A stretch of 64,000 nucleotides of DNA from Oscillatoria acuminata PCC 6304 (GTDB taxonomy: Bacteria; Cyanobacteriota; Cyanobacteriia; Cyanobacteriales; Laspinemataceae): NCBI RefSeq assembly GCF_000317105.1, contig NC_019693.1, forward strand, positions 7,625,444-7,689,443, read 5' to 3'. The translations under genes were made by a program, and so were the position numbers. The notes beneath the pieces are model-generated. The model was given only the letters and a program-made list of their open reading frames with translations, was not told the DNA's origin and did no database searches. Below are positions 19,333 through 28,444 of the stretch, piece after piece (within the stretch, counting starts at the first letter, position 1; every line of letters starts with the position of its first letter).

Positions 19333-20208
19333 ATGAATCCCTCATCCCGTCGGCTTTCTGTAACCTCTCAAATTCCACAGGGTTTAGTTGGCCCGGTGGA
19401 ACGCGCTGGGGTGGGATTGCATACGGGGACTTTGACTCGGGTGAAAATACTGCCCGGTACACCGGGGGAAGGACGCTGCTTTGTGCGGGTGGATCTTCCC
19501 GATCGCCCGGTGATTCCGGCGAGATTTGATGCGGTCCATCAGACGAACCTTTCCACCGAACTGGCGATCGCCCAGGCATCGGTGCGAACCGTCGAGCATT
19601 TGTTAGCCGCTTTGATGGCAATGGGGGTGGAGGATGCGCGCATTGAAGTGGATGGACCGGAACTGCCCTTACTAGATGGGTCGGCCCTGCCTTGGGTCGA
19701 GGCGATCGCCCAAGTTGGCCTAGTCCCCACAACCCCCGGGGACCGAGCAGAAATTGCTCCTCTACCCACAGCGATTTCCGTGTATGAAGGGGATGCCTTT
19801 GTTTCGGCCCTCCCCTCCCCCGAACTGCGGTTTAGTTATGGCATTGATTTTCCTGAACCGGCGATCGGCAACCAGTGGCACAGTTGGTCACCGAATCATT
19901 CCAGCTTTGCCACCGACATCGCCCCAGCGCGCACCTTTGGTCTAGCCCGTCAAATCGAACAACTGCGGGCCTCCGGTTTAATCAAAGGGGGTAGTTTAGA
20001 TAATGCCTTGGTTTGCGGGGAAACCGGGTGGATAAATCCCCCCTTACGATTTCCAAATGAACCAGTGCGTCATAAAATCTTAGACTTAGTAGGAGATCTG
20101 AGTTTACTCGGCCCTCTGCCCCTGGCTCATTTTATTGCTTACAAAGCGAGTCATAAGCTGCATATCCAGCTTGTGCGCGCCCTGGCAGAATCACGGGTCC
20201 AGATTTAA
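19333..20208 (+). CDS. lpxC: UDP-3-O-acyl-N-acetylglucosamine deacetylase
   Basis: Zinc deacetylase catalysing the committed step of lipid A synthesis. Motifs: GVGLHTG near the N-terminus, [12 protein letters not shown] (zinc His), [14 protein letters not shown], and [15 protein letters not shown] (catalytic and zinc residues). From ATG 19333 it has 291 residues, slightly shorter than E. coli LpxC, as in other cyanobacteria. AGGAGG at 19315-19320 overlaps the bamA stop and is 12 nt before this ATG; TTG 19330 is an alternative start. It is second in the bamA-lpxC-fabZ-lpxA-lpxB set. Confidence 0.95.
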   Translation: MNPSSRRLSVTSQIPQGLVGPVERAGVGLHTGTLTRVKILPGTPGEGRCFVRVDLPDRPVIPARFDAVHQTNLSTELAIAQASVRTVEHLLAALMAMGVEDARIEVDGPELPLLDGSALPWVEAIAQVGLVPTTPGDRAEIAPLPTAISVYEGDAFVSALPSPELRFSYGIDFPEPAIGNQWHSWSPNHSSFATDIAPARTFGLARQIEQLRASGLIKGGSLDNALVCGETGWINPPLRFPNEPVRHKILDLVGDLSLLGPLPLAHFIAYKASHKLHIQLVRALAESRVQI

Positions 20209-20276
20209 CGAGGCGGGCGGGGCCTATTGAAAACTCTCTCCACTCTTGATCCAGACCCTATCGACCTAAGCGAGTC

Positions 20277-20807
20277 ATGACCACTTCTATTGAAGTTAAT
20301 TCTGTTCAATCTACCGAGTCTACCCCCAGCCAGAGCGAAAGCGCCCCCCCGAATGGGACCGGGGCTATCTTAAAAACCACCTTTACCCTAGAAGAAGTCC
20401 AGCAACTGCTTCCTCACCGTTATCCCTTTGCTTTAGTGGACCGGATTATCGACTATGTTCCGGCAGAACGGGCGGTTGGGATTAAAAATGTCACCTTTAA
20501 TGAGCCTCATTTTCAAGGACACTTTCCCGGGCGTCCGATTATGCCTGGGGTGTTAATCGTCGAAGCAATGGCACAAGTTGGCGGGGTGGTCCTGACTCAG
20601 TTTCCGGGAATGGAGGGGAGTCTGTTTTTATTTGCAGGCATTGATAAAGTCCGTTTCCGTCGTCAAGTCATTCCCGGGGACCAACTGGTAATGACCGCTG
20701 AAGTGCTGCGGGTGTCACAACGGCGCATTGCCAAGATGCAAGCGCGGGCTGAAGTGGACGGTCAATTGGTGACTGAAGGGGAACTGCTGTTCTCCCGAGT
20801 AGATTAA
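20277..20807 (+). CDS. fabZ: 3-hydroxyacyl-ACP dehydratase
   Basis: Dehydrates 3-hydroxyacyl-ACP in fatty acid elongation; the same hydroxyacyl-ACP pool feeds LpxA, so its place in the lipid A operon is functional. Catalytic His in [13 protein letters not shown] and Glu in [10 protein letters not shown]; hot-dog fold of about 140 residues. A 35-residue Ser/Glu/Pro-rich N-terminal tail precedes the domain. It follows lpxC by 68 nt. Confidence 0.95.
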   Translation: MTTSIEVNSVQSTESTPSQSESAPPNGTGAILKTTFTLEEVQQLLPHRYPFALVDRIIDYVPAERAVGIKNVTFNEPHFQGHFPGRPIMPGVLIVEAMAQVGGVVLTQFPGMEGSLFLFAGIDKVRFRRQVIPGDQLVMTAEVLRVSQRRIAKMQARAEVDGQLVTEGELLFSRVD

Positions 20808-20838
20808 ACGGGAAATTATCAGTGAGGAGTGAGCGGGA

Positions 20839-20866
20839 AGAATTGAGAATTGAGAATTGAGAATTA
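20839..20866. repeat. 7-bp tandem repeat (AGAATTG)x4
   Basis: Four consecutive AGAATTG units, the last ending in A, between fabZ and lpxA. Likely slippage-prone; it is not in a coding frame. Confidence 0.85.
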
Positions 20867-20943
20867 AGTCCTTGGGAACCGTTGACCGTTCACTGTTGCC
20901 AGTTGATTCTTTTTTCTTCCTTTTTCCTTCTTCAAGTAATTTT

Positions 20944-21756
20944 ATGAAAACTCTGATTCATCCGACGGCAGTCATCCATCCGGATGCCGAACTGCACCCG
21001 ACTGTTGAAGTTGGGGCTTATGCCGTGATTGGGGCGCAAGTGAAAGTAGGCCCAGATACGACAATTGGTCCTCATGTTGCGATCGAGGGTTGCACGGAAA
21101 TCGGGGCGCGCAATCGCATTTTTCCAGGGGCCGCGATCGGGTTTGAGCCACAGGATTTGAAGTATTCTGGGGCTGCAAGTCTCACGAAAATTGGCGATGG
21201 GAACACGATTCGCGAGTATGTGACGATTAATCGAGCCACGGGAGAGGGAGAGGCGACGGCGATCGGCAATGATAATTTGTTGATGGCTTATGTGCATATT
21301 GCCCACAATTGTGAAATTGGCGATCGCGTGGTGATTACCAATACGGTGCAACTCGCCGGTCATGTTCGCATTGAAAATCACGCCAGAATTGGCGGAGTTC
21401 TAGGCATTCATCAGTTTGTGCATATTGGGGAACTGGCAATGGTGGGGGGGATGACGCGGATCGATCGCGATGTCCCGCCTTATATGTTGGTCGAGGGCAA
21501 TCCTTCTCGGGTGCGATCGCTCAACCAGATCGGTCTCAAACGCGCTGGTATCTCCCCGGATGACCTGTCTCTTCTCAAAAAAGCCTTTCGCCTAATTTAC
21601 CGTTCTGAAGAGTCGTTTAAACAGGCCCTGGAACAATTAACGGAACTGCCCCAAACCCCCTATCTCCTTCATCTGTCTGAGTTTCTGCGTCAGTCCATCA
21701 CTGCCGATCGCCGGGGGCCGATTCCTGGACGGCGACGCGATTCGAGTCACGAATAA
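20944..21756 (+). CDS. lpxA: UDP-N-acetylglucosamine acyltransferase
   Basis: First acyltransferase of lipid A synthesis, adding a 3-hydroxyacyl chain to UDP-GlcNAc. Hexapeptide repeats from IHPTAVIHPDAELHPTVEVG form a left-handed beta-helix; the catalytic His is in YVHIAHNCEIGD; a helical C-terminal domain follows. Start at ATG 20944 (MKTLIHPTAV) gives 270 residues, the family length; the frame extends upstream to 20857 but that part is unrelated and low complexity. Confidence 0.95.
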   Translation: MKTLIHPTAVIHPDAELHPTVEVGAYAVIGAQVKVGPDTTIGPHVAIEGCTEIGARNRIFPGAAIGFEPQDLKYSGAASLTKIGDGNTIREYVTINRATGEGEATAIGNDNLLMAYVHIAHNCEIGDRVVITNTVQLAGHVRIENHARIGGVLGIHQFVHIGELAMVGGMTRIDRDVPPYMLVEGNPSRVRSLNQIGLKRAGISPDDLSLLKKAFRLIYRSEESFKQALEQLTELPQTPYLLHLSEFLRQSITADRRGPIPGRRRDSSHE

Positions 21757-21771
21757 GAAAAGGGGTCACCA

Positions 21772-22935
21772 GTGGCAACAATTTTTATCAGCACCGGGGA
21801 GGTGTCTGGGGATATGCAAGGGGCTATCTTGGTAGAAGCCCTCTATCGTCAGGCTCAATCCGCTGGCATACCCCTAAAAATTATGGCCTTGGGTGGGGCA
21901 AAAATGGCCCAAGCCGGTGCAGTCCTCTTGGGGGATACGACGGGGATCGGTTCCGTGGGGATTCTCGAATCCTTACCCTATATTTGGCCCACGCTGCAAA
22001 TCCAGCGCTGTGCTAAAGCCTATCTGCGAGAGTCCCCCCCGGATGCGATTATCCTGATTGATTATCTCGGTCCCAATCTGGGGATAGGGAATTTTGCCAA
22101 GCAGCACCTGCCCGAGGTGCCGCGAATTTATTATATTGCGCCCCAGGAGTGGGTTTGGTCCTTGGGCGATCGCACGACGACTCAGATTGTGGGACTCTGC
22201 GATCGCCTCCTCGCCATTTTTCCCACAGAAGCGAGTTACTACCAATCACATGGCGCAACGGTTGACTGGGTGGGACATCCATTTATTGATGTCCTTGAGA
22301 ATGCTCCCACCCGAAATCAGGCCCGTCAAACCTTGGGAATTGACGCCGAGGAACTGGCGATCGCCCTCCTGCCTGCCTCCCGACAACAAGAACTCCGCTA
22401 TCTCTTACCCGTGATGTTTGAGGCGGCACAACAGATCCAAACTCATCATCCCTCGGTCCAGTTTTATATCCCCTTATCCTGGGAAAAATATCGCCCCACC
22501 CTAGAAACCGAGATTCAGCGCTATGGATTACGGGCTAAATTGGTGGAAGCGAGTCAAAGTCGCATGGCGATCGCTGCTGCTGACTTAGCCATTACCAAAT
22601 CCGGTACTGTCAATTTAGAAATTGCCCTGTTAAACATCCCCCAAGTCGTCATCTACCGGGTCAATCCCCTCACCGCTTGGATTGCTCGTCATCTGCTCAA
22701 ATTTTCCATCCCCTTCATGTCGGCCCCCAACCTCGTCTTAATGAAATCCATTGTTCCAGAATTGCTGCAAGAGGAAGCAACCGCAACAAACATCGTTCGA
22801 GAAGCGCTGGATTTACTAGAAAATCGCGATCGCCGAGAGCAGATGCAGCAAGATTATCAGCAAATGCGCGATGCCTTGGGGGAACCGGGAGTTTGCGATC
22901 GGGCGGCACAGATTATTTTGGGGTTGGTGAAGTAG
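21772..22935 (+). CDS. lpxB: Lipid-A-disaccharide synthase
   Basis: GT19 glycosyltransferase condensing UDP-diacylglucosamine and lipid X into the lipid A disaccharide. It opens IFISTGEVSGDMQGA, with YYIAPQEWVWSLG, LLPASRQQELRYLLP and LAITKSGTVNLEIAL downstream. 387 residues, full length. The start is GTG 21772, 15 nt after the lpxA stop, with the weak Shine-Dalgarno AAGGGG. It is the last gene of the operon; a palindromic tandem array follows immediately. Confidence 0.95.
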   Translation: MATIFISTGEVSGDMQGAILVEALYRQAQSAGIPLKIMALGGAKMAQAGAVLLGDTTGIGSVGILESLPYIWPTLQIQRCAKAYLRESPPDAIILIDYLGPNLGIGNFAKQHLPEVPRIYYIAPQEWVWSLGDRTTTQIVGLCDRLLAIFPTEASYYQSHGATVDWVGHPFIDVLENAPTRNQARQTLGIDAEELAIALLPASRQQELRYLLPVMFEAAQQIQTHHPSVQFYIPLSWEKYRPTLETEIQRYGLRAKLVEASQSRMAIAAADLAITKSGTVNLEIALLNIPQVVIYRVNPLTAWIARHLLKFSIPFMSAPNLVLMKSIVPELLQEEATATNIVREALDLLENRDRREQMQQDYQQMRDALGEPGVCDRAAQIILGLVK

Positions 22936-23478
22936 GGGCGCAATGCGCAGGCCCTGGGGCGTATGCAATACGCCCCTACATTGATGGGGCTACAACGTTG
23001 TGGAGGGCGTATGCAATACGCCCCTACATTGATGGGGCTACTCCGTTGTGGAGGGCGTATGCAATACGCCCCTACATTGATGGGGCTACAACGTTGTGGA
23101 GGGCGTATGCAATACGCCCCTACATTGATGGGGCTACTCCGTTGTGGAGGGCGTATGCAATACGCCCCTACATTGATGGGGCTACAACGTTGTGGAGGGC
23201 CTGCGCATTGCGCCCCTACATTGACGGGGCTACTCCGTTGAACCGTCACTACGAACGAACGTTTTCGAGATTTTATTTTTTGGAGTTCCCTTCGTGAAGT
23301 CCTATAGCAATCTTAATAGAATTGTTAACATTTTCACCCGGGGTTAAAACTGTGCGACAATAAACTATGAAAAGGATGGTTCAGGTATTTTGTCGCTTTT
23401 CGTGAAGCAGACCTTTAAAATTAACATCATTAAGTTGAAGGGTCTCTCTGTGTTAAACCTTTATTTTCTGTCCTATTT
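22936..23478. other. Gene-free region after lpxB
   Basis: The first 300 nt are a palindromic tandem array (22957-23244). The remaining 235 nt up to the polyferredoxin fusion gene are AT-rich and should carry its promoter; I see no convincing -35/-10 pair and no terminator with a T-run. Open frames across the array are artefacts of its 48-bp period. Confidence 0.6.
22957..23244. repeat. 48-bp palindromic tandem array, six units
   Basis: Units begin GGGCGTATGC at 22957, 23005, 23053, 23101, 23149 and (diverged, GGGCCTGCGC) 23197. Each holds the palindrome GGGCGTATGCAATACGCCC and a CTACATTGATGGGGCTAC spacer. The variable hexamer alternates ACAACG and ACTCCG from unit to unit, so the higher-order period is 96 bp. 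A partly matching GTAGGGGCGCAATGC palindrome lies at 62557-62608. Confidence 0.95.
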
Positions 23479-26112
23479 ATGAGTCTAAAAATTTCTTCAG
23501 ACCCACCCGAACCCACCCCCGAGGAGATCGAAGACTGTATCAGTTGGTTAGGTTTTCATCGCATTTGGGGTAAGTTAGGGGAAAAAACGATCGCACAAAT
23601 TGCTTCATCCCTATATTTGTTGCGGGTAGAAGCTAATACCAATATTTTCGACCAAAATGCTACTCCCCAAGGCTTATATCTACTCAAGTGGGGAACCGTA
23701 GAGATGTATCGCACTTCCCCGGTTGGTAAAACTCATATTATCTATCGCAATGCTGGGGAACTATTTGGTCATATTTCCCTAGGAATGCTGGGAGAAACCA
23801 CCACCTGCAGAACCGGGGCGATCGCAATTACCAAAAGTGAAATTTGGTTTTTATCTAGAGAACGCTTTGAACAACTCAAAACCGAATATCCCGAAATCAA
23901 CAGTGCAATCAATACCCTCTTAGCCCAGGATTTAGCTAAATTTCAAGACCGGATCGCCAAAGAACAAGCGCGGATTCAAGGATTGCAACCCTACATCCGC
24001 CCAGTTCCCATCGGTGAAACGATTATCAGTAATAGTAAATCGAGTCAAAAACTTGCCCAACAGGTTGAACAAGCCAGCCAAGACTTAAAACCCATTTTTC
24101 TTCAAGCCTTACCCGGTAACGGAAAAACCTTTATCTCTGGGATCATTCACGCCCAGTCTGGACTCAAAAATCGCCCCTTTGCAGAAATTGATTGTGCGAA
24201 ATTGCCCCGAAATGCAGTGGGGGATATAGATACTGATATTTTATTCGGACGGATTGACGGGTTAACCGGGGCGATCGCCTTATTAGAAAGGGGAACCCTA
24301 GCCCTTGATAACTGGCAAATTCTCAGTCAAGGCGATCGCGATCGGCTGATTCACTATCTCAAAACCGGAAACCTGCTCCCCAACGCCCCCATTGAAACCC
24401 AGGAGAAACTCTCCCAGCAACCCCCTCAAAACCTTTGGGTGCGTCTGATTCTAATCAGTCCCACTAAACTGCCCATTTCAGGAATTGATGCTCATACGAT
24501 TAAACTATTTGCCTTGAACCAGCGCAAATCAGATATTCCCACTTTTGCCCAGTATTTTCTGGAAAAGTTCTGTCGGGAACAGAGGCGATCGCCTTTACAA
24601 CTCGATCAAGCTGACTTGCGCCGATTACTCAGTTACGACTATCCCGGTAATGTCGCCGAATTAGAAAGTATTCTCAAGCGGGCAGTGGTGATGACCCCAG
24701 CCGAACAATCTGTGATTCCTGAACAGGTATTGTGGTCAGTTGAATCCCAAAAAAACGCCTTCCGGGTGGATCTACTCAATCAAATTCCAGGGTTGCGCCA
24801 ATTCCTCTTAAGCGATTGGTGGCCCAAACGGTTTTGGTGGCCGATGATGGCTATTTTTGTCCCCGTCACCATTATGGGATTTATTGGACCCCAAAGCCGA
24901 GATGCCAATATCGTTCTTAATCTATTTTGGGCTTGGTGGTGGCCGTTTTACTTATTCCTATTTTTCTTTATCGGTCGCCTCTGGTGTGCCGTTTGTCCGT
25001 TTATGATTGCCGGGGAATGGATTAGAAAACTGTCTCTATGGATTTGGCCTCGTCAACTCTTACCCTGGCCGACAAAATGGCTGAATAAATGGGGCGCTTG
25101 GGCATTGTGGGCCGGGTTTGTGGCAATTTATCTGTGGGAGAAATTATGGGATCTGCCCCATCATGCCAATCTTTCCGCAGCGCTACTGGTAATTATTGCT
25201 GGGGGAGCGGTGATTTGTAGCATAATCTATGAACGCCGCCTCTGGTGTCGTTATTTGTGTCCGATTGGCGGAATGAATGGGATGTTTGCCAAGTTGGCGG
25301 CAGTGGAATTGCGATCGACTCAGCAGGTTTGTGGGACTCAATGCAGTACCTTTGGTTGCTATCAAGGCAGTGATGCCACTCCGGTTAATTTTCCTGATGC
25401 ATTGCCGACGGAGGGTCAGGCAACAGGGGGATGTCCCTTGTATTCTCACCCCGCCCAGTTGGTGGATAACCGAGATTGTGTGTTTTGCATGACCTGTCTT
25501 AAAGCCTGTCCGAACCGTTCGGTCCAGTTAAATTTTCGGTCTCCGGCAGCAGATCTTTTTGAGAATCACAAGGGTTTCCCCGCAGAAATTGCCCTGCTGC
25601 TGTTACTGTTTGGCGGGGTGTTTCTGCACGGTTCTCACCCAATTTTGGCCTGGTTCGGCTGGGAAGATTTGGCGATAGATTCTGACCATCTGGTGAGCGC
25701 GATTCCCGTGGTTCTCTTGCTCTTATCAATTCCCCTGATTCTCACCTACCTCACCCATCAAATCGCCCGATTCTTCGATCCAGAAATGCCCGATTATCAA
25801 ACGGTTATTTATGCCTATATGCCAATCGTTTTAGCCGGAAATCTGGCTTACTATTTACCTACGGCGATGACTGAAGCAGGGCAGATTTTACCTGTGATTG
25901 CCCGCACCTTGGGTTTCAGTGGAGAGGGTTTAATCACCTTAACTTGGAGTTTGGATGTAGCCCAGTTTACTCAAGAGGTGACCTTGATTTCATTTCTGGG
26001 TTTTAGTTTGTTTCCTTTGTTAAAAATTACCCGTCGTCCCTTGGCTAAAAATATCCCCCATATTATACTCATGGGGGCTTTGGTTCTGGTCTGGCTTCAG
26101 CTCATGATTTAA
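23479..26112 (+). CDS. Cyclic-nucleotide-binding-like / sigma-54-activator AAA+ / membrane polyferredoxin fusion
   Basis: An 877-residue multidomain membrane protein of unknown function. Residues 25-150: CRP-like sensor domain. 175-430: AAA+ domain of the NtrC type, with Walker A-like PGNGKT (212-217), GLTGA (261-265) where activators have GAFTGA, Walker B ending LDN (276-278) instead of LDE, and GNVAEL (390-395) instead of GNVREL. There is no HTH. From about 452: a NapH/NosR/CcoG-like membrane polyferredoxin with several helices and Cys at 503, 506, 590, 594, 618, 622, 627, 652 and a C-x2-C-x2-C-x3-CP 4Fe-4S motif (667-677). Cyanobacteria lack sigma-54, so the AAA+ domain cannot serve its usual role. 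It may be a redox-signalling or electron-transfer protein. Single gene, flanked by lpxB and cysK. Confidence 0.82.
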   Translation: MSLKISSDPPEPTPEEIEDCISWLGFHRIWGKLGEKTIAQIASSLYLLRVEANTNIFDQNATPQGLYLLKWGTVEMYRTSPVGKTHIIYRNAGELFGHISLGMLGETTTCRTGAIAITKSEIWFLSRERFEQLKTEYPEINSAINTLLAQDLAKFQDRIAKEQARIQGLQPYIRPVPIGETIISNSKSSQKLAQQVEQASQDLKPIFLQALPGNGKTFISGIIHAQSGLKNRPFAEIDCAKLPRNAVGDIDTDILFGRIDGLTGAIALLERGTLALDNWQILSQGDRDRLIHYLKTGNLLPNAPIETQEKLSQQPPQNLWVRLILISPTKLPISGIDAHTIKLFALNQRKSDIPTFAQYFLEKFCREQRRSPLQLDQADLRRLLSYDYPGNVAELESILKRAVVMTPAEQSVIPEQVLWSVESQKNAFRVDLLNQIPGLRQFLLSDWWPKRFWWPMMAIFVPVTIMGFIGPQSRDANIVLNLFWAWWWPFYLFLFFFIGRLWCAVCPFMIAGEWIRKLSLWIWPRQLLPWPTKWLNKWGAWALWAGFVAIYLWEKLWDLPHHANLSAALLVIIAGGAVICSIIYERRLWCRYLCPIGGMNGMFAKLAAVELRSTQQVCGTQCSTFGCYQGSDATPVNFPDALPTEGQATGGCPLYSHPAQLVDNRDCVFCMTCLKACPNRSVQLNFRSPAADLFENHKGFPAEIALLLLLFGGVFLHGSHPILAWFGWEDLAIDSDHLVSAIPVVLLLLSIPLILTYLTHQIARFFDPEMPDYQTVIYAYMPIVLAGNLAYYLPTAMTEAGQILPVIARTLGFSGEGLITLTWSLDVAQFTQEVTLISFLGFSLFPLLKITRRPLAKNIPHIILMGALVLVWLQLMI

Positions 26113-26257
26113 CCTCCCATTCCCTTAAACTTCCATTCGACATTGGGTTGGCAGGGACTCTAAAGATGCTCGATACTTATCCAGTGATAAATAGTCCAAA
26201 CACTGCTACGATCAATCCAACCCGCGATAAAACCCTTTAATCAGCAATTAATCAACC

Positions 26258-27196
26258 ATGAAAATTTACAAAAATATTACCCAAATTATCGGCAATACCC
26301 CGTTAGTTAGATTACGCAATCTTCCTAAACTTTATGATTGCCCAGCCGAAATTCTGCTCAAACTAGAAAGTTTAAATCCAGCCCGTTCTGTTAAAGATAG
26401 AATTGCGGTGAGCATGATTGAAGAAGCGGAAAAAGCAGGTTTAATTGAACCTGGAGTTTCAACCGTTATTGAAGCTACATCTGGGAATACTGGCATTGGT
26501 TTAGCGATGGTTTGTGCCGCGAAAGGCTATCGCTTAATTTTAACCATGCCAGAACACATGAGTCTGGAACGGCAAAAACTGGTGACAGCTTATGGTGCAG
26601 AAATTGTGAGAACTCCAGCCAAAGCGGATATGCCCGGTGCCATTGAACGGGCGAATGAACTGTTAGCAAGTATTCCTAATTCTTTTTCTCCCCAACAGTT
26701 TAGCAACCCAGCTAATCCGAAAATTCACTATCAAACTACAGGGCCGGAAATTTGGCGGGATACGGAAGGGAATATTGATAGTTTAGTGGTTGGGGTGGGA
26801 ACAGGTGGAACTCTGACCGGGGCAGGGTACTATTTGAAACAAAAAAACCCAGATTTAAAAATTGTCGCAGTGGAACCTTCGGCTAGTGCAGTTTTAAGCG
26901 GAAATAGTCGCAATATTCACGATATACAAGGAATTGGTGCGGGCTTTATTCCGGATGTGTTGCGGGTAGATTTAATTGATGAAATTGTGAGGGTGACTGA
27001 AGCAGAATCGTACAATATCGGGCGACTTTTGGCAAGTCACGAAGGAATTATGAGTGGGATATCCACGGGGGCTGTGGTTGAAGCCGCTTTAAAAATCGGG
27101 GCGCGTCCAGAATATGGCGATCGCACCATTGTCGCCATTCAAGCCAGTGGCGGAGAACGCTATTTAAGCACAGCAATGTTTCAAACCGATGACTAA
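26258..27196 (+). CDS. cysK: Cysteine synthase (O-acetylserine sulfhydrylase)
   Basis: PLP enzyme making cysteine from O-acetylserine and sulfide. Lys in NPARSVKDR binds PLP, EATSGNTGIGLA is the substrate loop, and VGVGTGGTLTG binds the phosphate. 312 residues, full length. It is a single gene. CysK and CysM cannot be separated with certainty by motif; the MSLERQKLVTAYGAE helix and length favour CysK. Confidence 0.93.
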   Translation: MKIYKNITQIIGNTPLVRLRNLPKLYDCPAEILLKLESLNPARSVKDRIAVSMIEEAEKAGLIEPGVSTVIEATSGNTGIGLAMVCAAKGYRLILTMPEHMSLERQKLVTAYGAEIVRTPAKADMPGAIERANELLASIPNSFSPQQFSNPANPKIHYQTTGPEIWRDTEGNIDSLVVGVGTGGTLTGAGYYLKQKNPDLKIVAVEPSASAVLSGNSRNIHDIQGIGAGFIPDVLRVDLIDEIVRVTEAESYNIGRLLASHEGIMSGISTGAVVEAALKIGARPEYGDRTIVAIQASGGERYLSTAMFQTDD

Positions 27197-27376
27197 ACCC
27201 TGTCACGATGCCCCTAAATCAATCAGCCCTGAAGATACCCCTGATGGGGCTTGATTCCCTCTCGAACCTGTCAAATTGGGTGGATCCAACTATGTCCGGG
27301 AAACTCAAGATATGATGAAGCCTGAAAAATCAAGAATTCCTAACAATTCGTGAAGACTCCAGAAAGAAGAACATTT

Positions 27377-27778
27377 ATGAAAAATACCCTCCTCTATTCA
27401 ACCCTCTTGGGATTATCGACCCTTATCCTCGCCCCTAGCGCCAGGGCGCAACTCCTGCCGCAACCCTGGGTTTCCGTAGGAGTCCAAGATAGTGAACCTA
27501 CCTTTTCCGTCGGGGTCCGGGGATTGGGCTTAGGGCTAGAATTGGGTTTGACCGATGAGAGTGCGGTGGGGATTGACGTGATGAAATTTCTCAGCCCCCC
27601 ATTGATTGGTACGATTTCCGGCTATGTCGGGGTGGGACTTTATAACAACCCAGATTCTGGACAAGATTTTGCTTATTCCGCAGGGGTGCAAATCTTGCCC
27701 GATGGTAACTTTTTCTTTGGGGCGGGATACCACAACCTGCGAGGGATTAACGGTCAAATTGGGTTCAAACTGTATTAG
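27377..27778 (+). CDS. Small secreted beta-rich protein, unknown function
   Basis: From ATG 27377 the 133-residue product starts with a signal peptide (MKNTLLYSTLLGLSTLIL, cleavage near SARAQ). The mature part alternates polar and apolar residues and is rich in Gly and aromatic residues (SVGVRGLGLGLELGL, YVGVGLYNN, FFFGAGYHNL) and ends in aromatic Tyr, as in small outer-membrane beta-barrels. No named family recognised. The frame reaches back to 27350, but the signal peptide begins at 27377. A strong terminator follows at 27811. Confidence 0.65.
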   Translation: MKNTLLYSTLLGLSTLILAPSARAQLLPQPWVSVGVQDSEPTFSVGVRGLGLGLELGLTDESAVGIDVMKFLSPPLIGTISGYVGVGLYNNPDSGQDFAYSAGVQILPDGNFFFGAGYHNLRGINGQIGFKLY

Positions 27779-27810
27779 AACCGGGGCCCTAGTCTGAGAC
27801 GATCGCCCGA

Positions 27811-27835
27811 AGACCCCTGAATCCGGGGGTCTTTT
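27811..27835 (+). terminator. Intrinsic terminator
   Basis: AGACCCC (27811-27817), 8-nt loop, GGGGTCT (27826-27832), then TTTT. It lies 33 nt after the small secreted protein gene. Confidence 0.85.
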
Positions 27836-27972
27836 TAGCGTTTTGATGCCAGAAATTAAAGGCAAATCTCGGCTATAGGTTGTTTTTAGCCCGAAGACAA
27901 CCCATTAGAGCCTGCGCCATCGCACTCATCAACGTTATAATTCTTTACGGAAGCCTGCGTATAATAATTTAG

Positions 27973-28308
27973 ATGAGTAAACCTGTAGTCGATGCCTTTT
28001 TTGTGGGGAGAGCCTTATCCCAAGCGCTTTACCACGAGCTAGAAAAAACCCTAACCAATGCCCTGAGCGATTTGGGGAAATTTGATGCAGAACAGCGAGA
28101 GCGTCTGCGGTTATTCACCCAAGAGGTGATGGAACGAGCGAGTCGCGAATCTGGGTTCGTGATGAACGCACCTATGAACTCAGGGATGCCGGGTCCCATC
28201 GGAAGCCCAATTCCTGAACCAGGGGACCTGCAAGCGACCATTGATGAGTTACGTGCAGAAATTGCCCAAGTTCGCGCTCAGTTACAGCTTTACCGTAGCC
28301 GTCCTTAA
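27973..28308 (+). CDS. Conserved small helical protein, unknown function
   Basis: 111 residues. The N-terminal half (DAFFVGRALSQALYHELEKTLTNALSDLGKF) is amphipathic helix, residues 65-85 are a Met/Pro/Gly linker, and the C-terminus (LQATIDELRAEIAQVRAQLQLY) is a short coiled coil. This layout resembles a conserved cyanobacterial family with phasin-like character, but I do not recognise it well enough to name it. It stands alone between a terminator and the ABC1 kinase gene. Confidence 0.65.
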   Translation: MSKPVVDAFFVGRALSQALYHELEKTLTNALSDLGKFDAEQRERLRLFTQEVMERASRESGFVMNAPMNSGMPGPIGSPIPEPGDLQATIDELRAEIAQVRAQLQLYRSRP

Positions 28309-28444
28309 GTGCACAGACGGACAGACTATGCCGCGATCGCCGCGTTGTCTGTAACCTCAAGCCGGATTCCGGATCCTAGATCCGCAGCAATCCTTGTCAT
28401 CCTTAAAATTATCGACCGATTAGATATAGCAGTCGCAAACCCGA

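Noticed and set aside
22957..23244. CRISPR array
   Set aside because: Contiguous 48-bp palindromic tandem units with no unique spacers and no cas genes.
22677..23297. 206-residue plus-strand frame through the lpxB end and the 48-bp array
   Set aside because: Overlaps lpxB in another frame and continues through palindromic repeats; no conserved domain.
23479..26112. Calling this gene a sigma-54-dependent transcription activator
   Set aside because: No HTH, degenerate GAFTGA and Walker B, membrane polyferredoxin C-terminus, and cyanobacteria lack sigma-54.
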